A stretch of DNA of 64,000 bases from Indolivaga macrotermitis (GTDB lineage: Bacteria > Bacteroidota > Bacteroidia > Bacteroidales > Dysgonomonadaceae). The notes beneath the pieces were generated by a model. That model did no database searches. It was not told the origin of the DNA and saw only the letters and a list, made by a program, of their open reading frames with translations. The DNA is taken from positions 153,375-217,374 of the forward strand of contig NZ_FQUC01000007.1 in assembly GCF_900128985.1 (NCBI RefSeq). The letters are read 5' to 3'. Below, one piece after another: positions 1 through 8,405 of the stretch. Both the position numbers and the translations under genes were made by a program. Every line of letters begins with the position of its first letter. Position 1 is the stretch's first letter.

Positions 1-807
1 ATGAAAAAGAAATTTTTATTACTTATAGGCATATTCCACTTAGGAATAACCTATGCTCAGGTTGGAATTAACACAGATACGCCTGAAGCCATGTTGCATA
101 TAAAATCGGGGGAGTCGACCGCTACAACTAACGCTTTGAATATTGTAAACTCCGATAATACAGGAATATTTACAGTACGAAACGACGGTTATATTATAAC
201 ATCCGGTGTACATAATGCAGTATCTCCTTTGGATTTACGAGATGGTATCGACAATTCCATAATCGGTATCGGACAAAGTTCCCAAACTGCAGCTACTGCA
301 AACGAAGGAGCCATTAAGTACGAAACCAAATTACTTTATTGTTCGGATGGTACAGACTGGCATCAGTTAGCATCTAACCCGATAAAAGCCTACGTAATAG
401 CAGATGTATTGAACCCCGTACAGCAATTTAGCCACAATGTCGAAAGTGAAATCAGCGACTGGAACCTGACAACTGATCTAACAAACAGCTTCAACACTAC
501 TACCGGCGAGTTTACGGCGCCCCGCTCCGGAATATATACCTTTTCGTTGGTACTTACGCTTTCCGATGACAAAATAACTCAGTTCTCGTCCTTTAATGTG
601 TACTGGAGAATGTTCTCCTCAGTTATAAAATGTACCTCAAGCTTCAATACGACTAGCACTAAGAGCCTGCCGGTATCTGTACTTTGTACCGGAAGCTTTG
701 CCATGAATACTAATGAAGTGTTGAAAGCCTCTGTTCTTCAAACCTTCGGAGGAAACAGGAGTCTGAAAAGCGGAGGATACAATAATCTTACAATAATAGA
801 AAATTAA
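1..807 (+). CDS. Secreted protein with C1q/TNF-like C-terminal domain, copy 1 of 3
   Basis: A 268-residue protein of unknown function. Residues 1-20 form a signal peptide ending in TYAQ, so export is likely, and this also supports the ATG at base 1 as the true start. The mature part opens with VGINTDTPEA, typical of Bacteroidota surface and tail-fibre-like proteins, and has a middle block around residues 103-123 containing YCSDGTDWHQL. The C-terminal ~130 residues carry FTAPRSGIYTF (171-181), which resembles the beta-sandwich signature of C1q/TNF-like domains; that assignment is an inference from the motif. It lies 3 bases before a paralogue, and a third copy follows. A role in surface adhesion or matrix is possible but not shown. 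No type IX sorting domain is seen at the C terminus. Confidence 0.7.
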   Translation: MKKKFLLLIGIFHLGITYAQVGINTDTPEAMLHIKSGESTATTNALNIVNSDNTGIFTVRNDGYIITSGVHNAVSPLDLRDGIDNSIIGIGQSSQTAATANEGAIKYETKLLYCSDGTDWHQLASNPIKAYVIADVLNPVQQFSHNVESEISDWNLTTDLTNSFNTTTGEFTAPRSGIYTFSLVLTLSDDKITQFSSFNVYWRMFSSVIKCTSSFNTTSTKSLPVSVLCTGSFAMNTNEVLKASVLQTFGGNRSLKSGGYNNLTIIEN

Positions 808-810
808 TCT

Positions 811-1650
811 ATGGGAATTTTCAAATACATACTAATTCAGATAGTCGCCTTGTTTGTTCTGACAACAGATATTCAGGCTCAATCAGTAGGTATCAATACA
901 CAGACACCTACTGCCCCGCTCGAAATAATATCTTCGGATATTGCCAGCAAAAAAACGGTGGAAATAACGAATAGTAATAACGTAAGCCTGCTTACCCAGT
1001 TAAACGACGGTAAAACAGGTATTGGTATTCAGTCACCCACTGTGCGCCTCGATTTACGTAATCCGGCACGAACTAATAATATGATAGGTATCGGTACCAC
1101 AACTCTGTCGGCTAGTACTGTACAAGGAGGAGCACTTAGATATGTACCTGGGGAAAAAGAACTGCATTATTCGGATGGAAGTCAATGGGTCGTTTTACAG
1201 TCCTCAAAACCGAGGGTTATAGTTTGTGCCGAAAATCAGACAGTAGCCGGAAGTTTTCCAAATGGAATTACTACACATCTTTCCAATTGGGAAGAAATAG
1301 TAAATCAGGCTCCTGGAAGCTTCGTCTCCGGAACATTTACTGCTCCACACGACGGGTTTTACACATTTACCTTCTCTATCTACTTCTCCGAAGCAGTAAA
1401 CACCAATCCGGAAACGTATATCGTAGGAGCGTGGTATCTATTATCGGAACAAGGTACCACCAAGCAAATCCTACGAAATATGAGTACTTATGTTGAAGGA
1501 GGAAATGTCGTTCCGGGTGTTCAGGCTACCGCCTCATTCAAAATGTTGAAAAACGAGAAGGTTATGCCTTTCATCTGGCATAATCTGGGTGCAACTCGAA
1601 CATTAAGGCTAGGATCTGGATTTAATACAATTAATATTATAGGCCAGTAA
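811..1650 (+). CDS. Secreted protein with C1q/TNF-like C-terminal domain, copy 2 of 3
   Basis: A 279-residue paralogue of the preceding gene, starting 3 bases after its stop and so almost certainly co-transcribed. It has a signal peptide (about residues 1-24, ending IQAQ), then SVGINTQTP. The middle block contains LHYSDGSQWVVLQ, matching LLYCSDGTDWHQL of copy 1. The C-terminal domain has FTAPHDGFYTFTF, again the C1q/TNF-like strand signature. The order signal peptide, short N-terminal block, SDG-W block, beta-sandwich is identical in all three copies, which points to tandem duplication followed by strong divergence. Function unknown; surface location is inferred from the signal peptide. Confidence 0.7.
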   Translation: MGIFKYILIQIVALFVLTTDIQAQSVGINTQTPTAPLEIISSDIASKKTVEITNSNNVSLLTQLNDGKTGIGIQSPTVRLDLRNPARTNNMIGIGTTTLSASTVQGGALRYVPGEKELHYSDGSQWVVLQSSKPRVIVCAENQTVAGSFPNGITTHLSNWEEIVNQAPGSFVSGTFTAPHDGFYTFTFSIYFSEAVNTNPETYIVGAWYLLSEQGTTKQILRNMSTYVEGGNVVPGVQATASFKMLKNEKVMPFIWHNLGATRTLRLGSGFNTINIIGQ

Positions 1651-1717
1651 AAAGCCAGCTTTTACATGTATACACTTCTACTATATATCTTATCTCAATT
1701 TTAAACATAATATATAC

Positions 1718-2596
1718 ATGAATAATTATAAAATAATATATATATACCTCCTGCTCGTTCTCCTTATTTCGACTAAAACGTATTCGCAAATAAGTATCAA
1801 TACCGATCCGGAAACAAATACAGCACTGAAAATCAAAACACACGGAAACTCGGCTGCAACTACCGGATTTAAAGTTACAGACAGTGATAATGCTAATCTC
1901 TTTACCATAAATGACAATGGATATATTGGTTTCGGAACTACTGATCCTTTAGTAAAACTGGATCTCAGGTCTGTTAAATTTCCTACTGATAATGCTTTAG
2001 GAATCGGAGACACCGACCTTTCGGCTTCTGCGGCCAAAGCAGGAGCCATAAGATACCACACTAACGGCGCAAATAAAAATATCGAATATTCGGATGGTAC
2101 GGTATGGTTCACTTTGCAAACACATGCCAACAAAGCCTTTGTTGTCGTACAGAACAGTGATGGAAAGATAATTACCTCCGGCTCGGCCAATGCCGCAGGG
2201 CGCCGTCTGGAAAACTGGACAAAACTTATCGATACTGATAGCAGTTTCAGCCAGACTTCGGGTATATTTACAGCGCCACGCGACGGAATTTATTCGGTTT
2301 CCTTGTCCATCGTTTCAGACGAAAATACGTTAGTAGAAGCCAATGGCCGAACATTCGAAATTCAGCTAGCGGGAGTAAATCAAACACCAGACGATAATGC
2401 TTTCTCTATTGTTAAATGTATAAATTCTTACATGACTACGACATCTGGTATCCAGTTGACCAACAGCTGTAAAGGCTTCTTTCCAATGCAGAAAAACCAA
2501 AGAATATTTGTATTGATATTTCAGAATGTAAATTCCGGCGGCTTAAAAATGGGTACCGATCCAACCTTGAATACAATGACAATATCCGAAATGTAA
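1718..2596 (+). CDS. Secreted protein with C1q/TNF-like C-terminal domain, copy 3 of 3
   Basis: A 292-residue third member of the tandem family, 67 bases after copy 2. Signal peptide at about residues 1-24, then ISINTDPETN. It shares IEYSDGTVWFTLQ with the SDG-W block of the other copies and FTAPRDGIYSVSL in the C-terminal part. It keeps LVKLDLRS just before the middle block, matching PVRLDLRNP of copy 2. The 67-base spacer before it is AT-rich and shows no clear promoter, so it probably belongs to the same transcript. Function unknown. The family resembles secreted Bacteroidota proteins that end in trimerising beta-sandwich heads; this is an inference and needs a structure prediction. Confidence 0.7.
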   Translation: MNNYKIIYIYLLLVLLISTKTYSQISINTDPETNTALKIKTHGNSAATTGFKVTDSDNANLFTINDNGYIGFGTTDPLVKLDLRSVKFPTDNALGIGDTDLSASAAKAGAIRYHTNGANKNIEYSDGTVWFTLQTHANKAFVVVQNSDGKIITSGSANAAGRRLENWTKLIDTDSSFSQTSGIFTAPRDGIYSVSLSIVSDENTLVEANGRTFEIQLAGVNQTPDDNAFSIVKCINSYMTTTSGIQLTNSCKGFFPMQKNQRIFVLIFQNVNSGGLKMGTDPTLNTMTISEM

Positions 2597-2963
2597 GAAT
2601 GTTGGGAATATCAGTAACGATATACCCAATAGCAACACATCTCGTATTTCGAGAAAATAAAGAGTCTTTGTTATAGAAAAACAGTAGGTCATCACTCATT
2701 TTAATCTGCTGTTTTTTCGACTTTCGTTGTATAGTTAAACTTATTTTCTATCCTTCCTCTGGCAGGAAAATAACTTTCTATGGATTACTTGATAATTATT
2801 TTCAGGCATTAAGGCTTTTTAATCAATCCGAATTTTAATAGTTCAGGATAGTTATGTACTTTAAAATATTAGGAGATGCACATCCACATCCAGCATACTA
2901 ATAAATCAAAAAACATTATGTAAAAACAATTGACTATTTTGTTATCCTGTCTAATATTGAATA
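2597..2963. other. Gene-free spacer
   Basis: About 370 AT-rich bases between the last C1q-like gene and the helicase promoter. I see no convincing coding sequence. The first 40 bases hold an imperfect hairpin (TGTTGGG near 2600 against CCCA...GCAACA near 2625-2638) that could end the upstream transcript, but it lacks a clean T-tract. Confidence 0.4.
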
Positions 2964-2994
2964 TTGCATAATCCAAAAGAAATCACTATCTTTG
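2964..2994 (+). promoter_or_regulatory. Bacteroidota-type promoter of the RNA helicase gene
   Basis: TTG at 2964-2966, a 20-base spacer, then TATCTTTG at 2987-2994, fitting the TTG / TAnnTTTG promoter pattern of this phylum. Transcription would begin near 3001, leaving a leader of about 280 bases before the helicase start codon. Confidence 0.65.
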
Positions 2995-3000
2995 CGCCAG

Positions 3001-3281
3001 TTTTTATAAGAATTAAGATTCTATATATTTTCTACAAAGAGAATCTGAACAAATAGTGTTATCTATCACCAAAGGTAAAGGGGCTAAGAGTCTTATATTC
3101 CATAAGAACAATTAAAACAGGAGATTTGGCAGCCGTTGAGGGTTGAGGACTTTCCTTGTTGAAGGAATATAAATAACATTGGAATCGATTTCTCTGGTTT
3201 CTTAGTCGTGTATTATTATATATGTGAGGTGGAGAGAAGTACAGGAAGATTGTTTCCAAAGGAAAATCTTTTAAATTTTTA
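3001..3281 (+). promoter_or_regulatory. Long structured 5' leader of the helicase mRNA
   Basis: About 280 untranslated bases between the predicted transcription start and the ATG at 3282. Two hairpins are visible: TTCCTT-GTTG-AAGGAA (3152-3167), and AAGAT-TG-TTTCC-AAA-GGAAA-ATCTT (3246-3270), the latter ending 11 bases before the start codon. A 66-codon open frame on the opposite strand has no support. Long leaders on cold-shock RNA helicase genes are known in other bacteria to control expression; that this one does so is inference. Confidence 0.5.
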
Positions 3282-5099
3282 ATGAAGACATTTGAAGAAT
3301 TAGGTGTTGCTCCCGAAATCAGAAGAGCAATAGAAGAAATGGGTTACGAAAACCCGATGCCCGTACAAGAGGAAGTAATTCCTTATTTATTAGATCAAAT
3401 CAGAGATGTTATAGCTCTGGCACAAACAGGAACAGGAAAAACCGCTGCATTCGGACTACCATTATTACAACAAGTAGATGTAAAACATAATGTACCACAA
3501 GCCTTAATACTCGCTCCTACCCGTGAGCTTTGTTTGCAGATAGCAGGAGATTTAGCTGACTATTCGAAATATATAGACCACCTGAAAGTACTTCCCGTAT
3601 ACGGAGGGTCGAGTATCGAAAGCCAGATCAAAGCATTGAAACGTGGTGTACAAATAATCGTTGCTACACCGGGACGTTTGATCGACCTTATCAATCGCAA
3701 AACAGTTCAACTGGAAAACGTAAAATACGTGGTTCTGGATGAAGCAGACGAAATGTTGAACATGGGATTCACCGAAAGTATCGATGAAATCCTTTCGAAA
3801 GTTCCTCAAGACCGTTCAATGTTGTTATTCTCGGCAACCATGCCTAAAGAGATCGCCAAGATCACAAAGAAATACATGGAAGCACCCAAAGAGATTACAA
3901 TCGGGCGTAAAAATGAGGGCTCTAATAACGTAAAGCATGTTTACTATATGGTACATGCACGCGATAAATATCTGGCACTGAAACGTATTGCCGACTACTA
4001 CCCTAATATATACGGTATCATTTTCTGCCGCACACGCCGCGAAACTCAGGAAATTGCCGATAAATTAATCCAGGACGGTTACAATGCAGATTCACTTCAC
4101 GGTGACCTCTCTCAGGCTCAACGTGACTATGTAATGCAGAAATTCCGTGTACGAAACCTGCAATTACTGGTAGCAACAGACGTTGCCGCACGTGGATTGG
4201 ATGTAGACAGCCTTACTCACGTAATACATTACGGATTGCCTGACGATATCGAATCGTATAACCACCGTAGCGGACGTACAGGCCGCGCCGGAAAAACAGG
4301 TGTATCTATTGCTATCGCCCACGTGAAAGAAAAAGGAAAAATACGTGAGATAGAAAAAATAATGAACAAGAAGTTCGAGCAATCGACCATCCCTTCGGGA
4401 GATGATATTTGCGAAAAACAATTGTTCGCCTTTGCCGATAAGATTGAAAAGGTAAAAGTAAACGAAGACGAAATCGCACGCCTTCTGCCTTCAGTATACC
4501 GTCGTTTGGAATGGTTGGAGAAAGAAGATATTATCAAGCGTGTAGTATCTCTCGAATTTAACCGTCTGATCGATTATTACCGTGATGCTGAAGAGATCGA
4601 AACTCCTTCCGACAGGTATTCCCGCGAAGACAAAGGTGGTGCACGCAACAGCAGAGACCGTTTCGAATCGAGAGGTGCAGGAGGTTCACGCAGTGCCGAA
4701 AAAGGTTATTCGCGCCTGTTTATCAACATAGGACGTACTGATAATGTAAATCCTGCAACGTTGATGGGACTTATCAATGATTTCGTTCCCGGAAAAGTAC
4801 GTATCGGACGTATCGACTTGATGCAGAACTTCTCATTCTTCGAGGTACCCGAAGGCGATGCACAGAAAGTGATCAGCAGCCTGAAAGGTCAGGAAGAAAA
4901 CGGACGCCGTATTTCTGTCGAAGTAGCTCAAGGAGGTGCTGTCGCAGAACGTCGCGAACGCAGACCATCTTACGGAGGTAATGGTGGTGGCGGTAGTCGC
5001 CGTGGAGGAAGCGACAGAGATAGAGGTGAGCGCAATTCTTTCTCCGACTCAGGAAAAAAGGAACACCGTAAAGGCGGTCGTAAACCTAAATATTCGTAA
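3282..5099 (+). CDS. deaD: DEAD-box ATP-dependent RNA helicase (DeaD/CsdA type)
   Basis: A 605-residue RNA helicase that uses ATP to unwind or remodel RNA, probably in ribosome assembly, RNA decay or cold adaptation. All core motifs are present: Q motif near residues 25-30, AQTGTGKT (47-54, ATP binding), PTREL (about 79-83), DEAD (153-156), SAT (184-186) and HRSGRTGRAG (about 330). Residues ~480-555 form a DbpA-type RNA-binding domain (from YSRLFINIGR to RISVEVA), and the last 50 residues are a Gly/Arg/Ser-rich basic tail likely to bind RNA nonspecifically. This domain order is that of the DeaD group rather than RhlE, which lacks the DbpA domain. It is a single-gene unit with its own promoter, long leader and terminator. 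Confidence 0.93.
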   Translation: MKTFEELGVAPEIRRAIEEMGYENPMPVQEEVIPYLLDQIRDVIALAQTGTGKTAAFGLPLLQQVDVKHNVPQALILAPTRELCLQIAGDLADYSKYIDHLKVLPVYGGSSIESQIKALKRGVQIIVATPGRLIDLINRKTVQLENVKYVVLDEADEMLNMGFTESIDEILSKVPQDRSMLLFSATMPKEIAKITKKYMEAPKEITIGRKNEGSNNVKHVYYMVHARDKYLALKRIADYYPNIYGIIFCRTRRETQEIADKLIQDGYNADSLHGDLSQAQRDYVMQKFRVRNLQLLVATDVAARGLDVDSLTHVIHYGLPDDIESYNHRSGRTGRAGKTGVSIAIAHVKEKGKIREIEKIMNKKFEQSTIPSGDDICEKQLFAFADKIEKVKVNEDEIARLLPSVYRRLEWLEKEDIIKRVVSLEFNRLIDYYRDAEEIETPSDRYSREDKGGARNSRDRFESRGAGGSRSAEKGYSRLFINIGRTDNVNPATLMGLINDFVPGKVRIGRIDLMQNFSFFEVPEGDAQKVISSLKGQEENGRRISVEVAQGGAVAERRERRPSYGGNGGGGSRRGGSDRDRGERNSFSDSGKKEHRKGGRKPKYS

Positions 5100-5120
5100 C
5101 GAAAAAAACAATATATTGAG

Positions 5121-5148
5121 AAGAAGCTGTCTGATTAGGCAGCTTCTT
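5121..5148 (+). terminator. Intrinsic terminator of the helicase gene
   Basis: A perfect 9-bp stem AAGAAGCTG (5121-5129) / CAGCTTCTT (5140-5148) followed by TTTGTT, 22 bases after the helicase stop. Confidence 0.85.
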
Positions 5149-5247
5149 TTGTTATAACCAGCAATCCGGCCCAGGATATGAAGATATTTCGTCAGAGTAA
5201 TTAATATATTTATGTAACTTGTGTATTAGTTCAATATATACCATATA

Positions 5248-5994
5248 ATGCATATTAAAAAAATAAAGCCGTCATCTTTCTTTCAATTTGATATTCTTCT
5301 AAACTATCTTTTACAAATAGTAGGAAAAAATGTTACAGCAAGCGTAGGGCTTATTCGTCTATGGATACTTTGGTTCTCTGTATCAGCCATTTTATTATGT
5401 ATGCCTTTTGCAATATTATTGGTAGCAACAAGCTTAAAAACCGACCATATGAATTACAAAAAAGGTATTGTTGAAGAAGCAGAAGACATATCCCTTTCGG
5501 GCTTCAGTAGAAACGGGCACCTTAATATGACAACTTACAATAACTTCAAACTAAAAGACGATCCTATTATTTACGGGATAAAAACACAATATAATAATAT
5601 TTCGATTGATCAACTTCTTTTTAACTATATCTATGAGAATAAGCGATCTCCATTCGAAATAAAGACCGGTGATACTATAGAATTTTATGTGCCGAACGAA
5701 ATTGTTACATATCAACTCGATTCAAATAACTACAGAATATACCCTGAAAGGTACCTCCTCTCCAAACTGAAATTAACAAAGAATAATCCCAATTTAAAAA
5801 TTATAAAAACCTATGGACAAACGATAAATAATGAACGAATAACCTCTATTCAAAAATACAGGCTTACCGAAAATGCCGGATATTATGTCTTGTTCTTAAC
5901 GAAAGTACTACTGATAATTTCATCAATATCCCTGATGCTATTACTTATCATGACAACTCGATATATATACTTACGGAGTAAAGTTTCGAAATAA
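5248..5994 (+). CDS. Two-pass inner-membrane protein of unknown function
   Basis: A 248-residue protein that I do not recognise. It has one hydrophobic segment at about residues 36-62 (LWILWFSVSAILLCMPFAIL) and another at about 213-237 (LFLTKVLLIISSISLMLLL), with ~150 hydrophilic residues between them and a basic tail YLRSKVSK. This hairpin layout, with a loop probably outside the membrane, is like that of DUF3592-type proteins, but no family motif is clear. The gene stands alone, 100 bases after the helicase terminator and converging on the HhH gene. Composition is AT-rich like its surroundings. Confidence 0.6.
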   Translation: MHIKKIKPSSFFQFDILLNYLLQIVGKNVTASVGLIRLWILWFSVSAILLCMPFAILLVATSLKTDHMNYKKGIVEEAEDISLSGFSRNGHLNMTTYNNFKLKDDPIIYGIKTQYNNISIDQLLFNYIYENKRSPFEIKTGDTIEFYVPNEIVTYQLDSNNYRIYPERYLLSKLKLTKNNPNLKIIKTYGQTINNERITSIQKYRLTENAGYYVLFLTKVLLIISSISLMLLLIMTTRYIYLRSKVSK

Positions 5995-6016
5995 GAACAT
6001 AAAAAGACTTTGATTT

Positions 6017-6667
6017 CTATTTAAGATCAAGGTATGGCCTCAACCGTTCCACATCTTTAATCGTAAAATGCTCATTATTGGTAAGTTCATCTAGTGAATG
6101 AATTGTTTTAATAGCCTTAACTTGTTCTTCATTTAGATAAGGATGTGATAGTTCGGAGGCATTTATATTGAACATTTTATGTTTCTTCTTTAAAACAATA
6201 TAAGGTAATATTTGGCTATATTTATTCATTGTGATACCTTTAATCTCCCTCAATTGCTCGAGCTGAACAAAACCACCCAAAGCATTCCGGTATTCGATTA
6301 TTCGCTCTGCAAAAGTATCTCCGATACCCGGTATACGCGTAAGGGTTTTAGCTGATACGGCATTAATATCAATAGTTTGCCCGTCCTGCAACTTGGTAAG
6401 TTTAGCTTTAGGTGTTTTAGTTTTAATGGGTGCTGCGTCTTCCTCGTTTTCATCATCAGTTATTGCAGGAATTACTTCCAGCTGCTGTTCAAATTGAACA
6501 AAATCTTTTTCTATCTGCTCAGTTTCTACAATATAAGAATCATCCGGAGGAACAAATTTATGGAGTGCTACATAAAATATACCGGAAACGGCTATGAGTA
6601 TCAGCAATAGAATAATGCCAATTTTGTCTCCTTTAGAAAAATAGAAGAAATCTTTCCATTTGAACAT
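6017..6667 (-). CDS. Membrane-anchored helix-hairpin-helix (ComEA-like) protein
   Basis: A 216-residue protein with one N-terminal membrane segment (about 15-35, GIILLLILIAVSGIFYVAL), an acidic Lys/Thr-rich linker, and two helix-hairpin-helix units: DINAVSAKTL followed by IPGIGDTFAERIIEYR (about 100-127), and LREIKGITMNKYSQILPYI (about 139-157). HhH pairs of this type bind DNA without sequence preference, and ComEA uses them for DNA uptake. The membrane anchor fits a similar place at the envelope, but no other competence gene is nearby, so a DNA-uptake role is only a possibility. It lies 61 bases downstream of rdgB, at the 3' end of the secretion gene block. Confidence 0.75.
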   Translation of the reverse strand: MFKWKDFFYFSKGDKIGIILLLILIAVSGIFYVALHKFVPPDDSYIVETEQIEKDFVQFEQQLEVIPAITDDENEEDAAPIKTKTPKAKLTKLQDGQTIDINAVSAKTLTRIPGIGDTFAERIIEYRNALGGFVQLEQLREIKGITMNKYSQILPYIVLKKKHKMFNINASELSHPYLNEEQVKAIKTIHSLDELTNNEHFTIKDVERLRPYLDLK

Positions 6668-6728
6668 GGTAAGCCTTGCTTAGTATGTGTTGTTTTTTTA
6701 GTATTGTTTTTTTTCCGGTTTTGAGAAG

Positions 6729-7313
6729 TTATTTCCTCAAAAACAGGGCTAACTGCTGTACAGCTCTCGCCCGATGGCTTATTTCATTTTTATCAGCCAG
6801 AGTCAGTTCCGCAAATGTTTTATCATATCCATCAGGCATAAAAATAGGATCGTATCCGAAGCCTGAAGTTCCTCTTGGCGATTCAATTATTGCACCTTCT
6901 ATCTTACCTTCAAATATGTAGCGTTTACCATCCAGAATCAAAGCAATAACCGTTCTGAAACGTGCCTTCCGGTTTTCTTTCCCTTCAAGTTCCTTCAACA
7001 GCTTATCTACATTATCAGCGGAGTTCTTTTGTTCTCCTGCATAACGCGCCGAATACACTCCGGGAGCATTATCCAAAGCTTCGACCTCTAAGCCTGTATC
7101 ATCTGCAAAACAATTAAGATGGTAAGTATTCCACAGATAATCGGCCTTTATCATCGCATTATCTTCGAGAGTATCGCCTGTTTCGGGTATGTCGGTATCA
7201 TCACCTATATCTTTCAGACTCAATATCTGGTAATAAGGTTCGAGAATACCTCTTACCTCTTCCAGTTTGTGTTCGTTATTGGTTGAAAATATCAGTTTTT
7301 TAGGCCTTTTCAT
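6729..7313 (-). CDS. rdgB: XTP/dITP diphosphatase (RdgB/HAM1 family)
   Basis: A 194-residue nucleotide-pool cleaning enzyme that hydrolyses dITP, XTP and other non-standard purine triphosphates to monophosphates, keeping them out of DNA and RNA. The family N-terminal substrate motif is present as STNNEHK (10-16), followed by [16 protein letters not shown] sequence (here [12 protein letters not shown]), [19 protein letters not shown], and the C-terminal [11 protein letters not shown] and SHRARA. Length is normal for the family (~195). Its ATG overlaps the stop of gldN as TAATG, so translation is probably coupled to the secretion operon, although there is no known functional link. Confidence 0.95.
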   Translation of the reverse strand: MKRPKKLIFSTNNEHKLEEVRGILEPYYQILSLKDIGDDTDIPETGDTLEDNAMIKADYLWNTYHLNCFADDTGLEVEALDNAPGVYSARYAGEQKNSADNVDKLLKELEGKENRKARFRTVIALILDGKRYIFEGKIEGAIIESPRGTSGFGYDPIFMPDGYDKTFAELTLADKNEISHRARAVQQLALFLRK

Positions 7314-8377
7314 TAATTTCTATTTCTGTTACGCATACTACGGGTAGGCGATGATTTTTGTTGTTGCGCTTCTTTTTGAACAGCAGCACGATTAGGAGTT
7401 TCTACACTTCCTCCGCTATTAGAAGCGTTTCCTGTTGTCGCTTTTTTCGACTTGCCCTTCTTATTATTAGCTGTCGCCATTGCCCGGGCGGCAATGATAG
7501 AATCATTCACGACCCACAAACTGTCATTGAATTGTTTCAGTTGCGATTCTATTTTCTTTTCTTCTTTTTTACGTTCTGCAACATCCGGGAACAACTGTGC
7601 TAAAGACATATCCCTAACGTTGGTTGCTTTATATATCTCGCCCTCAAAATTATGCTTGACAAAGAAATCGTTGATAGTCTGTGTAGACGCATTATTCAAA
7701 CTCGATGTCATAATAGGCATACGGGCTGCATACGGACGTATATTTTCGTACGGAACCCAGAACATAGGGTAACGGGTACTTCCATCCCCGAAATCATCCT
7801 GACGGAACATTACAGGACATATAGCCAAAGGTTTTACATCTACTACCGAATTGTTCTTATCAAAATACCAGGCTTCTTTTATGTAATATCCCAGAACTTC
7901 GTTACTTGGCATATCTACATTTTCCACTATAAATTTGCCGTTCTCTTCCCTATACAATATCTCGAAACCGTCTAATATATCTTTTGCAGTCCTTTTATAT
8001 TCGTCGGTAAAAATCTCCACACCGTCAATCCTATACTCATATACAGTCAGATTACCAGCAAGCAACTGATTAAATATCAGCGTAAAGAGGTTTGACCTAC
8101 TACCGATAGGAGTAACCGGATAATAGAGTGCCGCATTTTTCTCTTTATTCAAATCGAGATAACGGTAAATTTCGCGCATCCACGGAGCATTTCCTATCTC
8201 CTGTGTCTGAGATTGATTTTTAATCTGTGCCCTTACCGAAAGCTGAGGATCGGCCGATTGCTGATTCTGCCGGCGGGCAATACGTTCTCTCAATGTTTCC
8301 TGAGCCTGAACCGATACCGCTGTCAGCAAACCGCAAATTGCTATAGTGATTGTCAGAAATAATCTTTTCATTATCAT
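7313..8377 (-). CDS. gldN: Type IX secretion / gliding protein GldN
   Basis: A 354-residue periplasmic component of the type IX secretion system (PorN in Porphyromonas). In that system GldN/PorN associates with the lipoprotein GldK in a ring under the outer membrane. The signal peptide ends near residue 25 (SVQAQ), and the mature protein begins [11 protein letters not shown], close to known GldN. The conserved core includes [22 protein letters not shown] and [11 protein letters not shown]. The last ~70 residues are low-complexity Lys/Asn/Ser/Arg-rich and probably disordered. An internal ATG 6 bases downstream (MKRLF) is an equally good start. It is the last of five secretion genes in order porP-gldK-gldL-gldM-gldN. 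Confidence 0.93.
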   Translation of the reverse strand: MIMKRLFLTITIAICGLLTAVSVQAQETLRERIARRQNQQSADPQLSVRAQIKNQSQTQEIGNAPWMREIYRYLDLNKEKNAALYYPVTPIGSRSNLFTLIFNQLLAGNLTVYEYRIDGVEIFTDEYKRTAKDILDGFEILYREENGKFIVENVDMPSNEVLGYYIKEAWYFDKNNSVVDVKPLAICPVMFRQDDFGDGSTRYPMFWVPYENIRPYAARMPIMTSSLNNASTQTINDFFVKHNFEGEIYKATNVRDMSLAQLFPDVAERKKEEKKIESQLKQFNDSLWVVNDSIIAARAMATANNKKGKSKKATTGNASNSGGSVETPNRAAVQKEAQQQKSSPTRSMRNRNRN

Positions 8378-8390
8378 ATATTGTATATTG

Positions 8391-8405
8391 AGGTCTTACA
8401 GACCT
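8391..8405. repeat. AAGGT-family mini-palindrome in the gldM-gldN spacer
   Basis: AGGTCT-TAC-AGACCT. On the coding strand the gldM stop codon runs straight into it (TAAGGTCT...AGACCT). One of at least seven related short palindromes in this window. Confidence 0.6.

Noticed and set aside
1..807. The first gene being truncated by the window edge
   Set aside because: The ATG at base 1 is followed directly by a normal signal peptide, so the start is probably complete, though an upstream start cannot be seen.
1726..2190. A 154-codon frame opposite the third C1q-like gene
   Set aside because: The plus-strand gene has a signal peptide and shares motifs with two neighbours; the opposite frame shares nothing with them.
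3059..3259. A 66-codon frame on the minus strand in the helicase leader
   Set aside because: No promoter box and no recognisable protein; the region fits an untranslated leader with hairpins.
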